Assembly (NCBI GenBank): GCA_023423045.1
Contig: JAFAGA010000079.1
Coordinates: 12,043 to 76,042 of the forward strand
DNA from: Bacillota bacterium
Lineage (GTDB): Bacteria > Bacillota > Clostridia > Lachnospirales > Lachnospiraceae
DNA: 64,000 nucleotides
Direction: 5' to 3'
Every line of letters begins with the position of its first letter. Position 1 is the first letter of the stretch. A program made the position numbers and the translations under genes. The notes beneath the pieces were generated by a model, which searched no databases, was not told where the DNA came from, and saw only the letters and a program-made list of their open reading frames with translations. Shown piece after piece: positions 17,395 to 26,695 of this stretch.

Positions 17395-18741
17395 TCAGTT
17401 ACTGGTACTCAACTTCTCTATTGCCTTTACATAAATTCGTATTGCTTTTTTTAGATTTGATACAGATTGGGCTTCATCGGCACTGTGGCAGTTCCCATGG
17501 CCCGATGGCAGGTCAAGCTCGCTTATATTCACCGGCAAGCCCGGGCCAAAACCCACTGCACCGGGAATTTTTCTGGCATAGGTTCCGCCTCCCATGAGAT
17601 AGGCTTCTTTCGTGCTTCCTGTTTCTTCCCGGTACGCTTCCATCAGTTTTTGAACCAACGGGTGATTTTTATCAATATAATAGGGAGGGTTATCTTCTGT
17701 CTTTGTTATTGTCCAATGATATTTTATCAATATCTTCTCTAGCTTACTGATGACTGCTTCCATGGATAGCGTGACCGGGTACCGGATATCGAGTCCTGCC
17801 CTAATCACTCCTTCCTCCAGTGCAAGCAGTCCCATATTGCAGGTAAGTGTTCCTGAAACGGTATCCTCACATGCAATCTCTAGACCTCTTCCGTACCCGT
17901 CTGAACATGCTTTTTCAAGAAATTCCATTGCCATACGCTCGGTTTCATCCGCCAGCAGTTCCTTCAGTTTTTTGGCCAGCACTCCGATTGCATTCTGTGT
18001 ATTCTCAGGAAATGCGGAATGCCCGGAGATACCCGCAGTCTCAATTTCCAACGGCCCCTTTTCAGAAGATACATTCAGTACCGCTCTCGCTTTCTCCGGT
18101 ACAATATTTAGTGCGCTTCCTCCCGCCATGGACACTATCTTCCCGTGCAATTTCTCTGATTTTATAAACAGATGGAAGATTCCTTTTTCTCCGTGGCAGA
18201 CCGGAAAACTGCAGTCTGCTACAAAGGACAAATCAGGAATTTGTCTATGGTTTCTGTAATATTGAACGTCATCCATTCCATTTTCTTCATTACAGCCAAA
18301 GATCAGGCTGACCTTTGATTTTAGGTTCCCTTTTTCTTTCAGATACCGCATGGCATAAAGTACAGCTATCAAAGGTCCCTTATTATCCTGCACACCTCTT
18401 CCAATTATGAAATCCCCTTTTTTCGTACAGGCAAAGCTCGGATAAATCCACTCGCTTCCGGCCTCCACCACATCCAGATGACCCCATATTCCGATGGTCT
18501 GCTCTCCATCCCCAAAGGAGATGCTTCCGCAATATCCATCACAATTATCCGTGGAAAAGCCATATCCCTCACCCAATGCAAGCATTTGCTTCAGCGCCCT
18601 GGCACATTCCTTTCCATAGGGCGGGTATACCTTGTCCCTTCCGGCAACACTCGGGATGTCTACCAGGATGCCAATATCGTTCAAGAGGTTATTTTCGTTT
18701 TCATCAATCCATCGATTTAATTCATCCATTCTGCTACTCAT
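17395..18741 (-). CDS. M20-family metallopeptidase (PepV/Sapep-like dipeptidase)
   Basis: This is a dinuclear-zinc dipeptidase or aminoacylase, 448 aa. Metal and catalytic residues are visible in the family order: His and Asp in WGHLDVV, Asp in GRGVQDNKGP, the catalytic glutamate pair in CNEENG, Asp in VADCSFP, and the terminal His in PSGHGNCHSADE. The lid domain occupies the middle. It has no signal sequence, so it acts on imported compounds. ATG overlaps the stop codon of the YesN gene (TAATG), which shows coupling to the regulator of the operon. A dipeptide-like or N-acyl bond in the imported substrate is inferred. Confidence 0.9.
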   Translation of the reverse strand: MSSRMDELNRWIDENENNLLNDIGILVDIPSVAGRDKVYPPYGKECARALKQMLALGEGYGFSTDNCDGYCGSISFGDGEQTIGIWGHLDVVEAGSEWIYPSFACTKKGDFIIGRGVQDNKGPLIAVLYAMRYLKEKGNLKSKVSLIFGCNEENGMDDVQYYRNHRQIPDLSFVADCSFPVCHGEKGIFHLFIKSEKLHGKIVSMAGGSALNIVPEKARAVLNVSSEKGPLEIETAGISGHSAFPENTQNAIGVLAKKLKELLADETERMAMEFLEKACSDGYGRGLEIACEDTVSGTLTCNMGLLALEEGVIRAGLDIRYPVTLSMEAVISKLEKILIKYHWTITKTEDNPPYYIDKNHPLVQKLMEAYREETGSTKEAYLMGGGTYARKIPGAVGFGPGLPVNISELDLPSGHGNCHSADEAQSVSNLKKAIRIYVKAIEKLSTSN

Positions 18742-20252
18742 TACTTTCTGAATTTTTGATTTCGGTATTTGTTAGGCGTCACACCATTCTCCGCCTTGAA
18801 GACCCGAATAAACTGGGAGGTATCATTGTATCCCGACATAAAGGCTATCTCTGTGACAGATAACTGGCTATCCTCAAGCAACTCTCTTGCTTTTTGCATT
18901 CTCAGATTTTTTAACCAGCTGGAAAAGCTGATTCCCTGCTTTTCAGCAAAAACATGGCTCACATAAGCTGAATTCATAAATAATATATTTTCAGCCATTT
19001 CTTTCACCGTAATATCCTGATTGAAATGAGTTGCTGCGTATTCCATCATGATCTCTACGATATCCTTTGCCTTCTCATCCTGAGGGGCTAATTTACAGAT
19101 ATTGCATCCTATATTGGTAAGATACTCCGAAAGCTCTTCCAAATTATTAAAGTCAACAATTTCCCTCTTACTGATCCCTCCATTTTCCGGAGAATCCATG
19201 TAGCTTGCCAGATATCTTCTTAGAATAACGGTAATCTGTGAGTATAACAATTCCAGGCATTCCATGGAAACCCATCCGTTTTTTCTTACATCCTCCATGA
19301 TCTGCCCTATAATATACTTTGTCTTCGTCTCATTCTTACCCAACAATGCCTGCTTTAGAAACTCTTCCTTTTCGTTGGACAGATAATATTCTTTCAACTG
19401 CTTCTCGGGAAGGTCGTTTTGGGATATAACCGGGTTTTTGGTGAAAAACTTATATTTCAGAAAATTGACAGCCTCCTGATATGCCTCACTTAATTTTGCC
19501 GAATCGGAATAGGCAGCACTCTGTCCAATTGCGGCATGATAATCATATTCTAAAAAAACTCTCAATATTTTGCGGGCCACATAATTCACATTGATTTCGC
19601 TGTTTATAACAAGAGTCCAAATTTTTTCATTGATCTCCACAATGCGAAACCCTGTCCACATCTCTTCTCCCAGTACATCTCCGATTCTTAGCAGTATCGC
19701 TTCCTTTTTCAGTCCGCTTCTCTGGGGAAAATAGATTGCCAGCACCTGATACCCCGGAAATACTTTTTGAAACATCGTCTTGCCGATCAGATCTTTCTCT
19801 TCGCTCTTTTTTATCTCCTGAGAGATAAAGCGGGTGATCATATCTCTTCCCGTGACCAGCTGCTCCCGTTTTTCTTCCCGGGTTTTATTCAGAAACTTAT
19901 CAAGGCAGGCCTTCAGTTTTTCATCCTCAATCGGCTTTAGGATATAGTCCATCGCACCATTTTGTAAGGCTTCCCTTGCATATTCAAAATCAGAATAGGC
20001 GCTCAGCATAATTACCAAAGAGTTTTTATTTTTTTCTTTTATCTTTTTTAACAAATCCAATCCGCTTAGACCCGGCATTTTAATATCCGTCATAATCAGG
20101 TAAGGATTCTTCTCGCAGTATAATTCATATCCCTGCTCACCGTTTACCGCCTCAAACAATTGTAGTTGATTCTGTGTATCATACTCTTGAATCTTTTTTA
20201 TTAAGGATTTTCTTGCATATACTTCATCTTCTACAACTAATATTGATATCAT
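18741..20252 (-). CDS. YesN-type response regulator with AraC output domain
   Basis: This is a 503-aa transcription activator. Residues 1-120 are the receiver with E8/D9, phospho-acceptor D56 in MTDIKMPG, and K106 in YILKPIED. The C-terminal 100 residues are a double AraC helix-turn-helix (VKEMAENILFMNSAYVSHVF and VTEIAFMSGYNDTSQFIRVF). The gene lies inside the operon it probably controls, between permease and peptidase; its partner kinase is most likely the divergent YesM protein at 24727. GGGGGT lies 3 nt before the ATG. Confidence 0.93.
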   Translation of the reverse strand: MISILVVEDEVYARKSLIKKIQEYDTQNQLQLFEAVNGEQGYELYCEKNPYLIMTDIKMPGLSGLDLLKKIKEKNKNSLVIMLSAYSDFEYAREALQNGAMDYILKPIEDEKLKACLDKFLNKTREEKREQLVTGRDMITRFISQEIKKSEEKDLIGKTMFQKVFPGYQVLAIYFPQRSGLKKEAILLRIGDVLGEEMWTGFRIVEINEKIWTLVINSEINVNYVARKILRVFLEYDYHAAIGQSAAYSDSAKLSEAYQEAVNFLKYKFFTKNPVISQNDLPEKQLKEYYLSNEKEEFLKQALLGKNETKTKYIIGQIMEDVRKNGWVSMECLELLYSQITVILRRYLASYMDSPENGGISKREIVDFNNLEELSEYLTNIGCNICKLAPQDEKAKDIVEIMMEYAATHFNQDITVKEMAENILFMNSAYVSHVFAEKQGISFSSWLKNLRMQKARELLEDSQLSVTEIAFMSGYNDTSQFIRVFKAENGVTPNKYRNQKFRK

Positions 20253-20297
20253 AATACCCCCAAACTACCGCCGCTCTGCGATTTTGGGCGGCATCAC

Positions 20298-21137
20298 TCA
20301 ACCCTTCACGGCACCGGCGGTTAATCCCTTAATAATATACTTTTGTCCCATACAATATATAATTATCATCGGCAGCATTGCCAACAGATATGCAGTAAAT
20401 GCCATTGTATAATTAAAGGAATATTCCGTCTTAAAATTATACTGGAACAACGGCAGAGTCCAGATATCCTTGGATCTGTTCAGAATCAGCAAAGGCAGCA
20501 TAAAGTCATTCCAGAGCCATAGCACATCCATAATGAGCAAGGTGGACAGCATTGGCTTAACCAGGGGTAGTACAATTCTGGTATAGGTCTGCCATACATT
20601 ACAGCCGTCAATATGCGCCGATTCTTCAATCTCATAGGGAAGGCCCCGGATGTAATTAACAAACAGGAATACTCCCTGGGTTAAGCTAAAGCTGGCATAT
20701 AGAATAATCAGGCCGGTATGATTTAACAGATTAAGCTTTGTCATCATCTTCGTGATGGGAAGCATGATAACCTGTGACGGAATAAATAACCCCATTAACA
20801 AATAATAATACACACTCTTATAATATTTGTTTTTGAAATTTCTTGCAATAGAATAGGATACGGAAGGTACAATCGTTATAATTAATATGATTGAAATCAA
20901 TGTTATTTTAGCTGAATTTCTTAAAAATACCCAATAATTGCTGTTTGTAAACAATTCAATAAAATTGGTGAGATCCAGGCCGGAGGGCAGTGCAAAGAAA
21001 TTCGTTCCCGCCTCTTCCAGGGTTTTCAAGGAGTTGATTACTACGAGATAGAGCGGAAACAAAATTAGGATCAGCCCGCCTATAAGAATCAGGTCGCGCA
21101 GCAGATGCCAACCCAATTTTTCAATCTTGGTCTTCAT
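20298..21137 (-). CDS. Sugar ABC transporter permease (MalG type)
   Basis: This is a CUT1 permease, 279 aa with about six transmembrane segments. The EAA loop reads EIEESAHIDGCNVWQTY near residues 178-195, and it ends with the typical IIKGLTAGAVKG. Its ATG overlaps the upstream permease stop by 4 nt. A 45-nt gap separates it from the YesN gene. No ATPase gene is present in this operon. Confidence 0.93.
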   Translation of the reverse strand: MKTKIEKLGWHLLRDLILIGGLILILFPLYLVVINSLKTLEEAGTNFFALPSGLDLTNFIELFTNSNYWVFLRNSAKITLISIILIITIVPSVSYSIARNFKNKYYKSVYYYLLMGLFIPSQVIMLPITKMMTKLNLLNHTGLIILYASFSLTQGVFLFVNYIRGLPYEIEESAHIDGCNVWQTYTRIVLPLVKPMLSTLLIMDVLWLWNDFMLPLLILNRSKDIWTLPLFQYNFKTEYSFNYTMAFTAYLLAMLPMIIIYCMGQKYIIKGLTAGAVKG

Positions 21138-22027
21138 GAATCAATTGCTCCTTTACTTGTTATTTTTAATTGTGTCAACGAAAATAAAGCTACTACGATA
21201 AACAGCAGAAACGCTTCTGCGTTCGCTGTTGAAAATCTGAGATTTTTAAATGCATCGTTATAAATCAGAATTCCGATTACCTCGGTAGAGCGCACCGGCC
21301 CGCCTCCGGTCAAAGCAAAAGGAAAGTCGAAGGAGGTAAAGCCCTGCTTCACAAGCAATACCAGATTGACCGTAATCGTTGGTAAAAGATACGGGAAGGT
21401 AATAAACCGAAACCGCTCAAAAATAGATGCCCCGTCAATCTGAGCCGATTCGTACTGCTCATCCGGGATCTGCTGAAGGCCGGCGATAAATATAACCGTC
21501 GGTAAAGCAACCGCCTGCCAGGAATGAACAAAGACGACTGCCGGCAAGGCCGTCTTTCCCGTCATCAGAAGACTCTGGCTCAGCCATTCAATTCCCAGGG
21601 CCTGCCCAATGAGCGGAACCACCCGGTAGAACAGCTGATCCCATATTAAAGCAATGGTTACTCCGCCGATCATCGCCGGAACGAAATAAACCGACTTAAC
21701 AAAGGTCTTAAACCGTTTTAATGAATTCAGGGAAAGCGCCAGGGTTAAGGATACGCTGACAACGCAGGAAACCAGCAGCATACTGTAGAATATTGTTGTT
21801 TTCATTGAATTCCAAAAATAAGGGTTCTTGAGCAGTAATCCATAATTTTTAAATCCGACCATGTTATACTTGGGTGCCATTCCGTCCCAGTCGGTAAAGC
21901 TATAGCCTAACCCTTTGATAACTGACACCACGTAGAAAAACGTATATAATATAACCGGGATAATTGTAAATGCAAAATAGGTCAGCTGTGCAGAACCAAG
22001 TCTCTTCTTTTTCTTTACGCTATTCAT
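21134..22027 (-). CDS. Sugar ABC transporter permease (MalF type)
   Basis: This is a CUT1 permease, 297 aa. The EAA loop is QYESAQIDGASIFERF near residues 200-215 and the family signature FTSFDFPFALTGGGP precedes the last helices. It is separated from the binding-protein gene by 144 nt that contain a strong hairpin without a T tract. Confidence 0.93.
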   Translation of the reverse strand: MNSVKKKKRLGSAQLTYFAFTIIPVILYTFFYVVSVIKGLGYSFTDWDGMAPKYNMVGFKNYGLLLKNPYFWNSMKTTIFYSMLLVSCVVSVSLTLALSLNSLKRFKTFVKSVYFVPAMIGGVTIALIWDQLFYRVVPLIGQALGIEWLSQSLLMTGKTALPAVVFVHSWQAVALPTVIFIAGLQQIPDEQYESAQIDGASIFERFRFITFPYLLPTITVNLVLLVKQGFTSFDFPFALTGGGPVRSTEVIGILIYNDAFKNLRFSTANAEAFLLFIVVALFSLTQLKITSKGAIDS

Positions 22028-22072
22028 TCTATCAACTCTTTCTTAAGGTCTTGCCGAAGGAAACTTCATTAG

Positions 22073-22107
22073 GAAATGGCGGAAGTGATCGCTCCTTCCG
22101 CCATTTC
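22073..22107 (-). other. Intercistronic stem-loop between binding protein and permease genes
   Basis: GAAATGGCGGAAG and CTTCCGCCATTTC form a perfect 13-bp stem around a 9-nt loop, 64 nt after the binding-protein stop. On the minus strand it is followed by CTAATGAAG rather than T residues. It should stabilise the upstream mRNA or attenuate readthrough into the permease genes. Confidence 0.7.
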
Positions 22108-22171
22108 TGCTTTAATGTGAAGATTTGCCAATACTTATCTCAACTGTGCAGGGTTCCATCAGAGATTCGTA

Positions 22172-23488
22172 TTATTCAGCAGATGTTACAGCAATGGAAG
22201 CATCCATATTTTTTAGAACATTCTCTATATTTTTATCTGCCCAGAAGCCCTGAACCACATTATACAAATCTGTAGTTATGTTATTCTTAATTGTAGATCC
22301 CATCCAGTCATGTGTCTTGCCTGCATTGATTAATTCAACCATGCCTGAGATACCCTCGTCATTATTTTGTACACCATTGATACAGGAAGGAGCACCATCA
22401 AATCCATTAAAGGTCTGGGCACTTTCGGTTTTTGCCAGATAGGCCAGGAAGCGGTACGCAGCTTCTTTTTCTGCATCGCTGGCTTTTGCAGACACACAGA
22501 TAGCGGCGTCAATTCCGGAAAGTGTCTTTGTCGTATCCTTTGTATCATTGGGAAGAGGGAATACTCCCAGCTTCATATCCGGCTTCGTAGCCTGAATGGT
22601 TCCCCTTGCATAAGAGCCGGTGATGCACATTGCATACTTTCCGTTTACAAAGTTCTCATAGCAGGCGGTATCAGAAAGTGCCAGTCTGTCATCATTGGAG
22701 TACTCAAACAATTCCGTCAGTTTAGTGAATACATTGGTGAACTGCTCGTTGCCCTCCAGCTTCTGCTCCCCTTTTACGACGGCTTCAAGAATTTCCACTC
22801 CATCGGGAGCCCACGCAACAGTTGTGGTCTGGAATGCATGTCCGACTCTTCCCGGATCCTTGCCATGAAGTCCAACGGGTATAATTCCTGCCTCAATTGC
22901 CTTGCAGGCATCAATAAATTCGGACCAGGTTTCCGGCACTTTTATATTCAGCTGATCAAACAGATCGATATTATAATATACACCCATATAGTTTCTGGTA
23001 TAAGGCAGTGCATAATATCCGCCGTCCTCCTGCACCGTCATAGCCAGAGAAGCTTCGTTGACATTTTTTAAAAATTCCTGGTCGGATAGTTTCTGAACAA
23101 AGCCATTTGCAACCTTTTGCTTAAATTGCATCTGAGTAGGGTAATCCGAGAAAATAACCGGAATATCTCCTGATGAAATTCTGGAAGTAAGTACGGTACC
23201 GGCATCCGGAACGGTATTCATCTCAATTTTTACATCCGGATTCTCCTGATTAAACTTGTCAATGACAGCCTGGTATCCCTTTTGCGGTCCTTCTTCTCCT
23301 TTTTGCTGGAAGAATTCAATGGTAAGGACATCCTTTGTATCCTTGCCCTTATCCGGAGCTGCTTCTGTCACTGGAGCTTTCGTTCCCGTATCCTTGCCCG
23401 GATCAGCCTCTTTGCCGTTGTTTGCACATCCGGCCAAGCCTGTTACAAGGAATGCGGCGCATAATAATAATGCTATTTTCTTTCTCAT
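22172..23488 (-). CDS. ABC transporter substrate-binding lipoprotein
   Basis: This is a family-1 extracytoplasmic binding protein, 438 aa. The signal peptide ends with lipobox VTGLAGC and cysteine near residue 21, followed by an acidic Thr/Ala/Lys linker. The mature part shows the MalE-like pattern (AIEAGIIPVGLHGKDPGRVGH, PNDTKDTTKTLSG). The ATG overlaps the stop codon of the UroD-like gene by 4 nt. The substrate is not known; CUT1 proteins usually bind oligosaccharides or glycosides. Confidence 0.92.
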   Translation of the reverse strand: MRKKIALLLCAAFLVTGLAGCANNGKEADPGKDTGTKAPVTEAAPDKGKDTKDVLTIEFFQQKGEEGPQKGYQAVIDKFNQENPDVKIEMNTVPDAGTVLTSRISSGDIPVIFSDYPTQMQFKQKVANGFVQKLSDQEFLKNVNEASLAMTVQEDGGYYALPYTRNYMGVYYNIDLFDQLNIKVPETWSEFIDACKAIEAGIIPVGLHGKDPGRVGHAFQTTTVAWAPDGVEILEAVVKGEQKLEGNEQFTNVFTKLTELFEYSNDDRLALSDTACYENFVNGKYAMCITGSYARGTIQATKPDMKLGVFPLPNDTKDTTKTLSGIDAAICVSAKASDAEKEAAYRFLAYLAKTESAQTFNGFDGAPSCINGVQNNDEGISGMVELINAGKTHDWMGSTIKNNITTDLYNVVQGFWADKNIENVLKNMDASIAVTSAE

Positions 23489-24447
23489 CTTTTTTCCTCC
23501 CTGTTTTTATAATTATGAGCTGCATCTACCGCAGCCTTGATATAATCGTGGCGGATATTCTCTCCCTGGATGGTACAATCCGCTCCGATCATGATGCCTC
23601 TGGTTCCAAAGGAATCTAAAACCCTGTTCACTTCTTCTTCAATCTTTTCTACCGGACCGCGCAGGATATTTCCCTTATTATCCATGCCTCCAAGAATAGC
23701 GGCTTGATAGAAATCCCTGCCCCGGTTCAGGGCATAATGATTATCTTTAACGGACCAGTTGATTAAATCGGCAGGATAATCTCCAAAACGGTCCAAATGT
23801 GCTTCAAAATGATAATTCGGTTCGCCGCAAATATGAACAATATTATACTTTAGTGCCTCCCTCTCCGATACCTTCAAAATCTGCAGGTCAAAGGGCTTCA
23901 CCAGGATCTCCCATTCTGTCTTTGTAAATCTGCCCACCTCGGCATACTGGGCGGAGTAATAAATTCCATCCGCTCCGCTGTCCAGGTAGCCCTTGGCCCA
24001 TTGCTCCAAGGCGTCTGCAATAATTTTAACTCCGGCGATAACGGCCTCCGGCGCTTCCTTTGCGTATTTCATCAGCACTTCTTCGCCGAATGCTATGGAA
24101 GCTGCTTTAAATGGACCGAACATGGTCTGGAACATCAGAACCTCATTCCCTACCTTCTTGCGAATCCCTTTGATCACCGCAGCCATTTTGGAAAACTCCT
24201 CCGAATCAGTTCCTTTCACCTGAATATGGTACCAATCCTCTGCGGATTTTATGTCCCCGCTGATGGGATACCTATAATCCTGCATGATTTTCACAATATC
24301 CATTCCTGTTTCTTCGTAAAGCTTTACGTGGGCATCCACCATCTGCTCCACCGTATAGCTTGATGGATAATGAAACCAAAAGCCTGCCGGAACATAATCG
24401 ACGGCTTCTTTTCTCATAACTGCTCTTACCCGTTCTGACTTATTCAT
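23485..24447 (-). CDS. Uroporphyrinogen decarboxylase (URO-D) superfamily protein
   Basis: This 320-aa TIM-barrel protein belongs to the URO-D/MtaA superfamily, which includes heme decarboxylases and cobalamin- or corrinoid-dependent methyltransferases. Visible family positions are ADGIYYSAQYAEVGRFTKTEWEILV, NIVHICGEPNYHF and LGGMDNKGNILRGPVEKIEEEVNRVL. It is the first gene of a transport and catabolic operon rather than of a heme cluster, so a methyltransferase-like or hydrolytic role on the imported compound is more likely than porphyrin decarboxylation. GGAGGAG lies before the ATG, and its end overlaps the binding-protein gene. Confidence 0.85.
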   Translation of the reverse strand: MNKSERVRAVMRKEAVDYVPAGFWFHYPSSYTVEQMVDAHVKLYEETGMDIVKIMQDYRYPISGDIKSAEDWYHIQVKGTDSEEFSKMAAVIKGIRKKVGNEVLMFQTMFGPFKAASIAFGEEVLMKYAKEAPEAVIAGVKIIADALEQWAKGYLDSGADGIYYSAQYAEVGRFTKTEWEILVKPFDLQILKVSEREALKYNIVHICGEPNYHFEAHLDRFGDYPADLINWSVKDNHYALNRGRDFYQAAILGGMDNKGNILRGPVEKIEEEVNRVLDSFGTRGIMIGADCTIQGENIRHDYIKAAVDAAHNYKNREEKR

Positions 24448-24726
24448 TTTCTCCTCCTTCTGCGTTACAAGGTAATGTCAGCTCTGACCTTACCACTCAC
24501 CCGTTCCTGAGATGCTCTAAGTATATCTGATTTTTTTCTTATAAAATAGAACATCTCTTAGGTCCGTTATCCTCATATTCTTAGATATTTCATATTTTTT
24601 CGCTGCATACTATGATATACTTGCTCTATCAAAAAGAAAGTTATTCATGCGGCTGGACAACAGGAACAGGTCTGTCTGCGGATATGTTATCAGGGAAACA
24701 TAGGAATGGATGAATGGAGGATTTTC

Positions 24727-26550
24727 ATGAAATTGAACAATTTGGCGTTTCGTACTCAGATTTTCTTGGCCTTTATCTTATTTATTACTCTGCCGATTAC
24801 TGTTATTGGAATTATTTCAGCGAGACACAATGCTTCCTATCTTATATCGAATTATGTGAATTCTATGGAAACCATTCTTTCTCAAACCAATCTGACTCTG
24901 GATACCCTGCTGGCAGATGCTACAAAAATTGCCGACTTGCCCCTTCTTAACCCGGAAATCTCCAAGATCCTGGTCACTAACTATAAAAATGACGATTTTA
25001 AATACGCACAGGATGCCTATGCCCTGCAAGCCCAACTCAGGCAGGCCAATCGGTTGAATCAAAATCTGGTCACCTGCATCTATAAAAACAAATACAATTA
25101 CACCTTTGACTATAATATTCAGAGCAGACAGCAGTACCTGAAAATTAATAATGACATTGAAAGATGGACTCCCTGGGCGGAGCAATCTGCAAAAAGCATC
25201 TATTTTGCCCCTGTACAGCAGACCTCGATTTACTCCCAGCGGAACATTCTTCCCATGATTAAAATTCTCTATGACGGCTACGATTTCAAAAAAATCGGGA
25301 TCTGCTATGTGGAAATTAATTTTAAATCCGTTGAGAATATTATAAGCTCCGCACAAAACAACGAAAACGCCATACTCATATACAACTCGGACGATGAATT
25401 GATCTACAGTTCCAGCACATTGGATTCAATTTATCCTTCCGATTCCTCTTCCTATGCACATTTATTATCAAATCTGTCTGAATTTAATGCCTCTTTATCC
25501 TCCTCTTCTTCTATTGAAACCGATAATTTCAAAGTTGGAAAGGACAATTTTGTCATCAATGGGTGCTATAACAGTACGACGGAATGGCATTTGGTGCAGA
25601 TATCCGGCAAAAATACCTTGAATCAAATCTATCGGAGTAATTTTATTACTTATTTTAATATTTTTCATATTTGCTTATTATTCGGTATTCTCCTGGCCAT
25701 TGTAATATCCCGGAAATTAACCCGGTCCATTTCTATCCTTTGTCAAAAGATCGATACCTTTAACCTGGAAAATTATGAACCAAACAGCCTGGACGCCTAC
25801 ATCTCCAATAAAGAATTGAGGAAACTGGTTCATAGCTTTAATAATTTGCATCATCATCTGACCGACAGCATTCAGCAAAATTATGAAATTCATCTGGCAG
25901 AGCAGCAAATGAGGATTCAGATGCTGCAATTTCAGATAAATCATCATTTTCTTTATAACACTTTGAATGTGATCAAATCCTTAGCCAGCATCCATAGTAT
26001 TACGGACATCGAAACAATTGTCACCTGTATGTCCGAACTAATCCGCTATAATTTGGAGAAATTTCCGAGAGCAAGCCTCCGGGAGGAGATAACTCAGATC
26101 AATAGCTATATGAAGATTCAATCCATACGCTTTCCCGGCAGATTTATTTTTGACTGTAATATTCCGGAGAAGTTTTATGACTGCGAGATACCTGCTTTTA
26201 TTTTTCAGCCCTTTGTAGAAAATTCCATTGAACACGGGTTTCAGGGAAGGGAGAATAACTGTTACATCAGCATTACCTGCAATTGTACCAATGAATGTCT
26301 GCATTTTCTAATTGCCGACAGCGGGCAGGGGATTCCCCGGGAGAGGCTGAAAGCACTTCAGGACATGCTTGCGTACGGCAATACTGCCGATACAAAGGAA
26401 TACAAGGAATTAAAAACTCACCGTTCCATTGGCATATATAATGTACACCAGCGAATCAGACATAGTTATGGAGAAAGTTATGGAATAACAATAGAAAGTG
26501 AAGAAGGCCAGGGTACGATTATTGATATTGTAATGCCCATGATTTCTTAA
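24727..26550 (+). CDS. YesM-family sensor histidine kinase
   Basis: This is a 607-aa membrane kinase. It has a transmembrane segment near residues 10-30, an extracellular sensor of about 260 residues, a second transmembrane segment near 300-325, a HAMP-like linker, the H box and an HATPase domain (IFQPFVENSIEHG and IADSGQGIP). The H box reads QINHHFLYN, where almost all relatives have a proline before the phospho-accepting histidine. An upstream in-frame ATG (24706) has TGGAGG inside its coding part; ATG at 24727 has that site 6 nt upstream and is used. It is divergent from the UroD-led operon, whose internal YesN gene lacks an adjacent kinase, so the two are likely partners. Confidence 0.9.
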   Translation: MKLNNLAFRTQIFLAFILFITLPITVIGIISARHNASYLISNYVNSMETILSQTNLTLDTLLADATKIADLPLLNPEISKILVTNYKNDDFKYAQDAYALQAQLRQANRLNQNLVTCIYKNKYNYTFDYNIQSRQQYLKINNDIERWTPWAEQSAKSIYFAPVQQTSIYSQRNILPMIKILYDGYDFKKIGICYVEINFKSVENIISSAQNNENAILIYNSDDELIYSSSTLDSIYPSDSSSYAHLLSNLSEFNASLSSSSSIETDNFKVGKDNFVINGCYNSTTEWHLVQISGKNTLNQIYRSNFITYFNIFHICLLFGILLAIVISRKLTRSISILCQKIDTFNLENYEPNSLDAYISNKELRKLVHSFNNLHHHLTDSIQQNYEIHLAEQQMRIQMLQFQINHHFLYNTLNVIKSLASIHSITDIETIVTCMSELIRYNLEKFPRASLREEITQINSYMKIQSIRFPGRFIFDCNIPEKFYDCEIPAFIFQPFVENSIEHGFQGRENNCYISITCNCTNECLHFLIADSGQGIPRERLKALQDMLAYGNTADTKEYKELKTHRSIGIYNVHQRIRHSYGESYGITIESEEGQGTIIDIVMPMIS

Positions 26551-26586
26551 ACTTAAGATTTCGAAGGAGGCAATTTCCGGCAAGAG

Positions 26587-26616
26587 AAAAGGGCTGCAAC
26601 AAACTGCAGCCCTTTT
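26587..26616. terminator. Bidirectional terminator
   Basis: AAAAGGGCTGCA and TGCAGCCCTTTT form a perfect 12-bp stem around a 6-nt loop. It serves the plus-strand kinase and the minus-strand Opp-type operon, whose last gene ends at 26696; T-rich tails occur on both sides. Confidence 0.9.
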
Positions 26617-26695
26617 CTTGGTCAATTTCTATATAATAAAATCCATTATGTAAAAATCAACGGTATTACTTCTTAATCCATCCGTAGTGCCTTTA

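Noticed and set aside
17750..18259. 169-codon open frame on the plus strand
   Set aside because: It is antisense to the M20 peptidase and very Ser/Ala-rich, typical of a codon-bias shadow.
22367..23071. 234-codon open frame on the plus strand
   Set aside because: It lies wholly opposite the binding-protein gene, has no ribosome site and gives a protein without recognisable domains; it is an antisense shadow.
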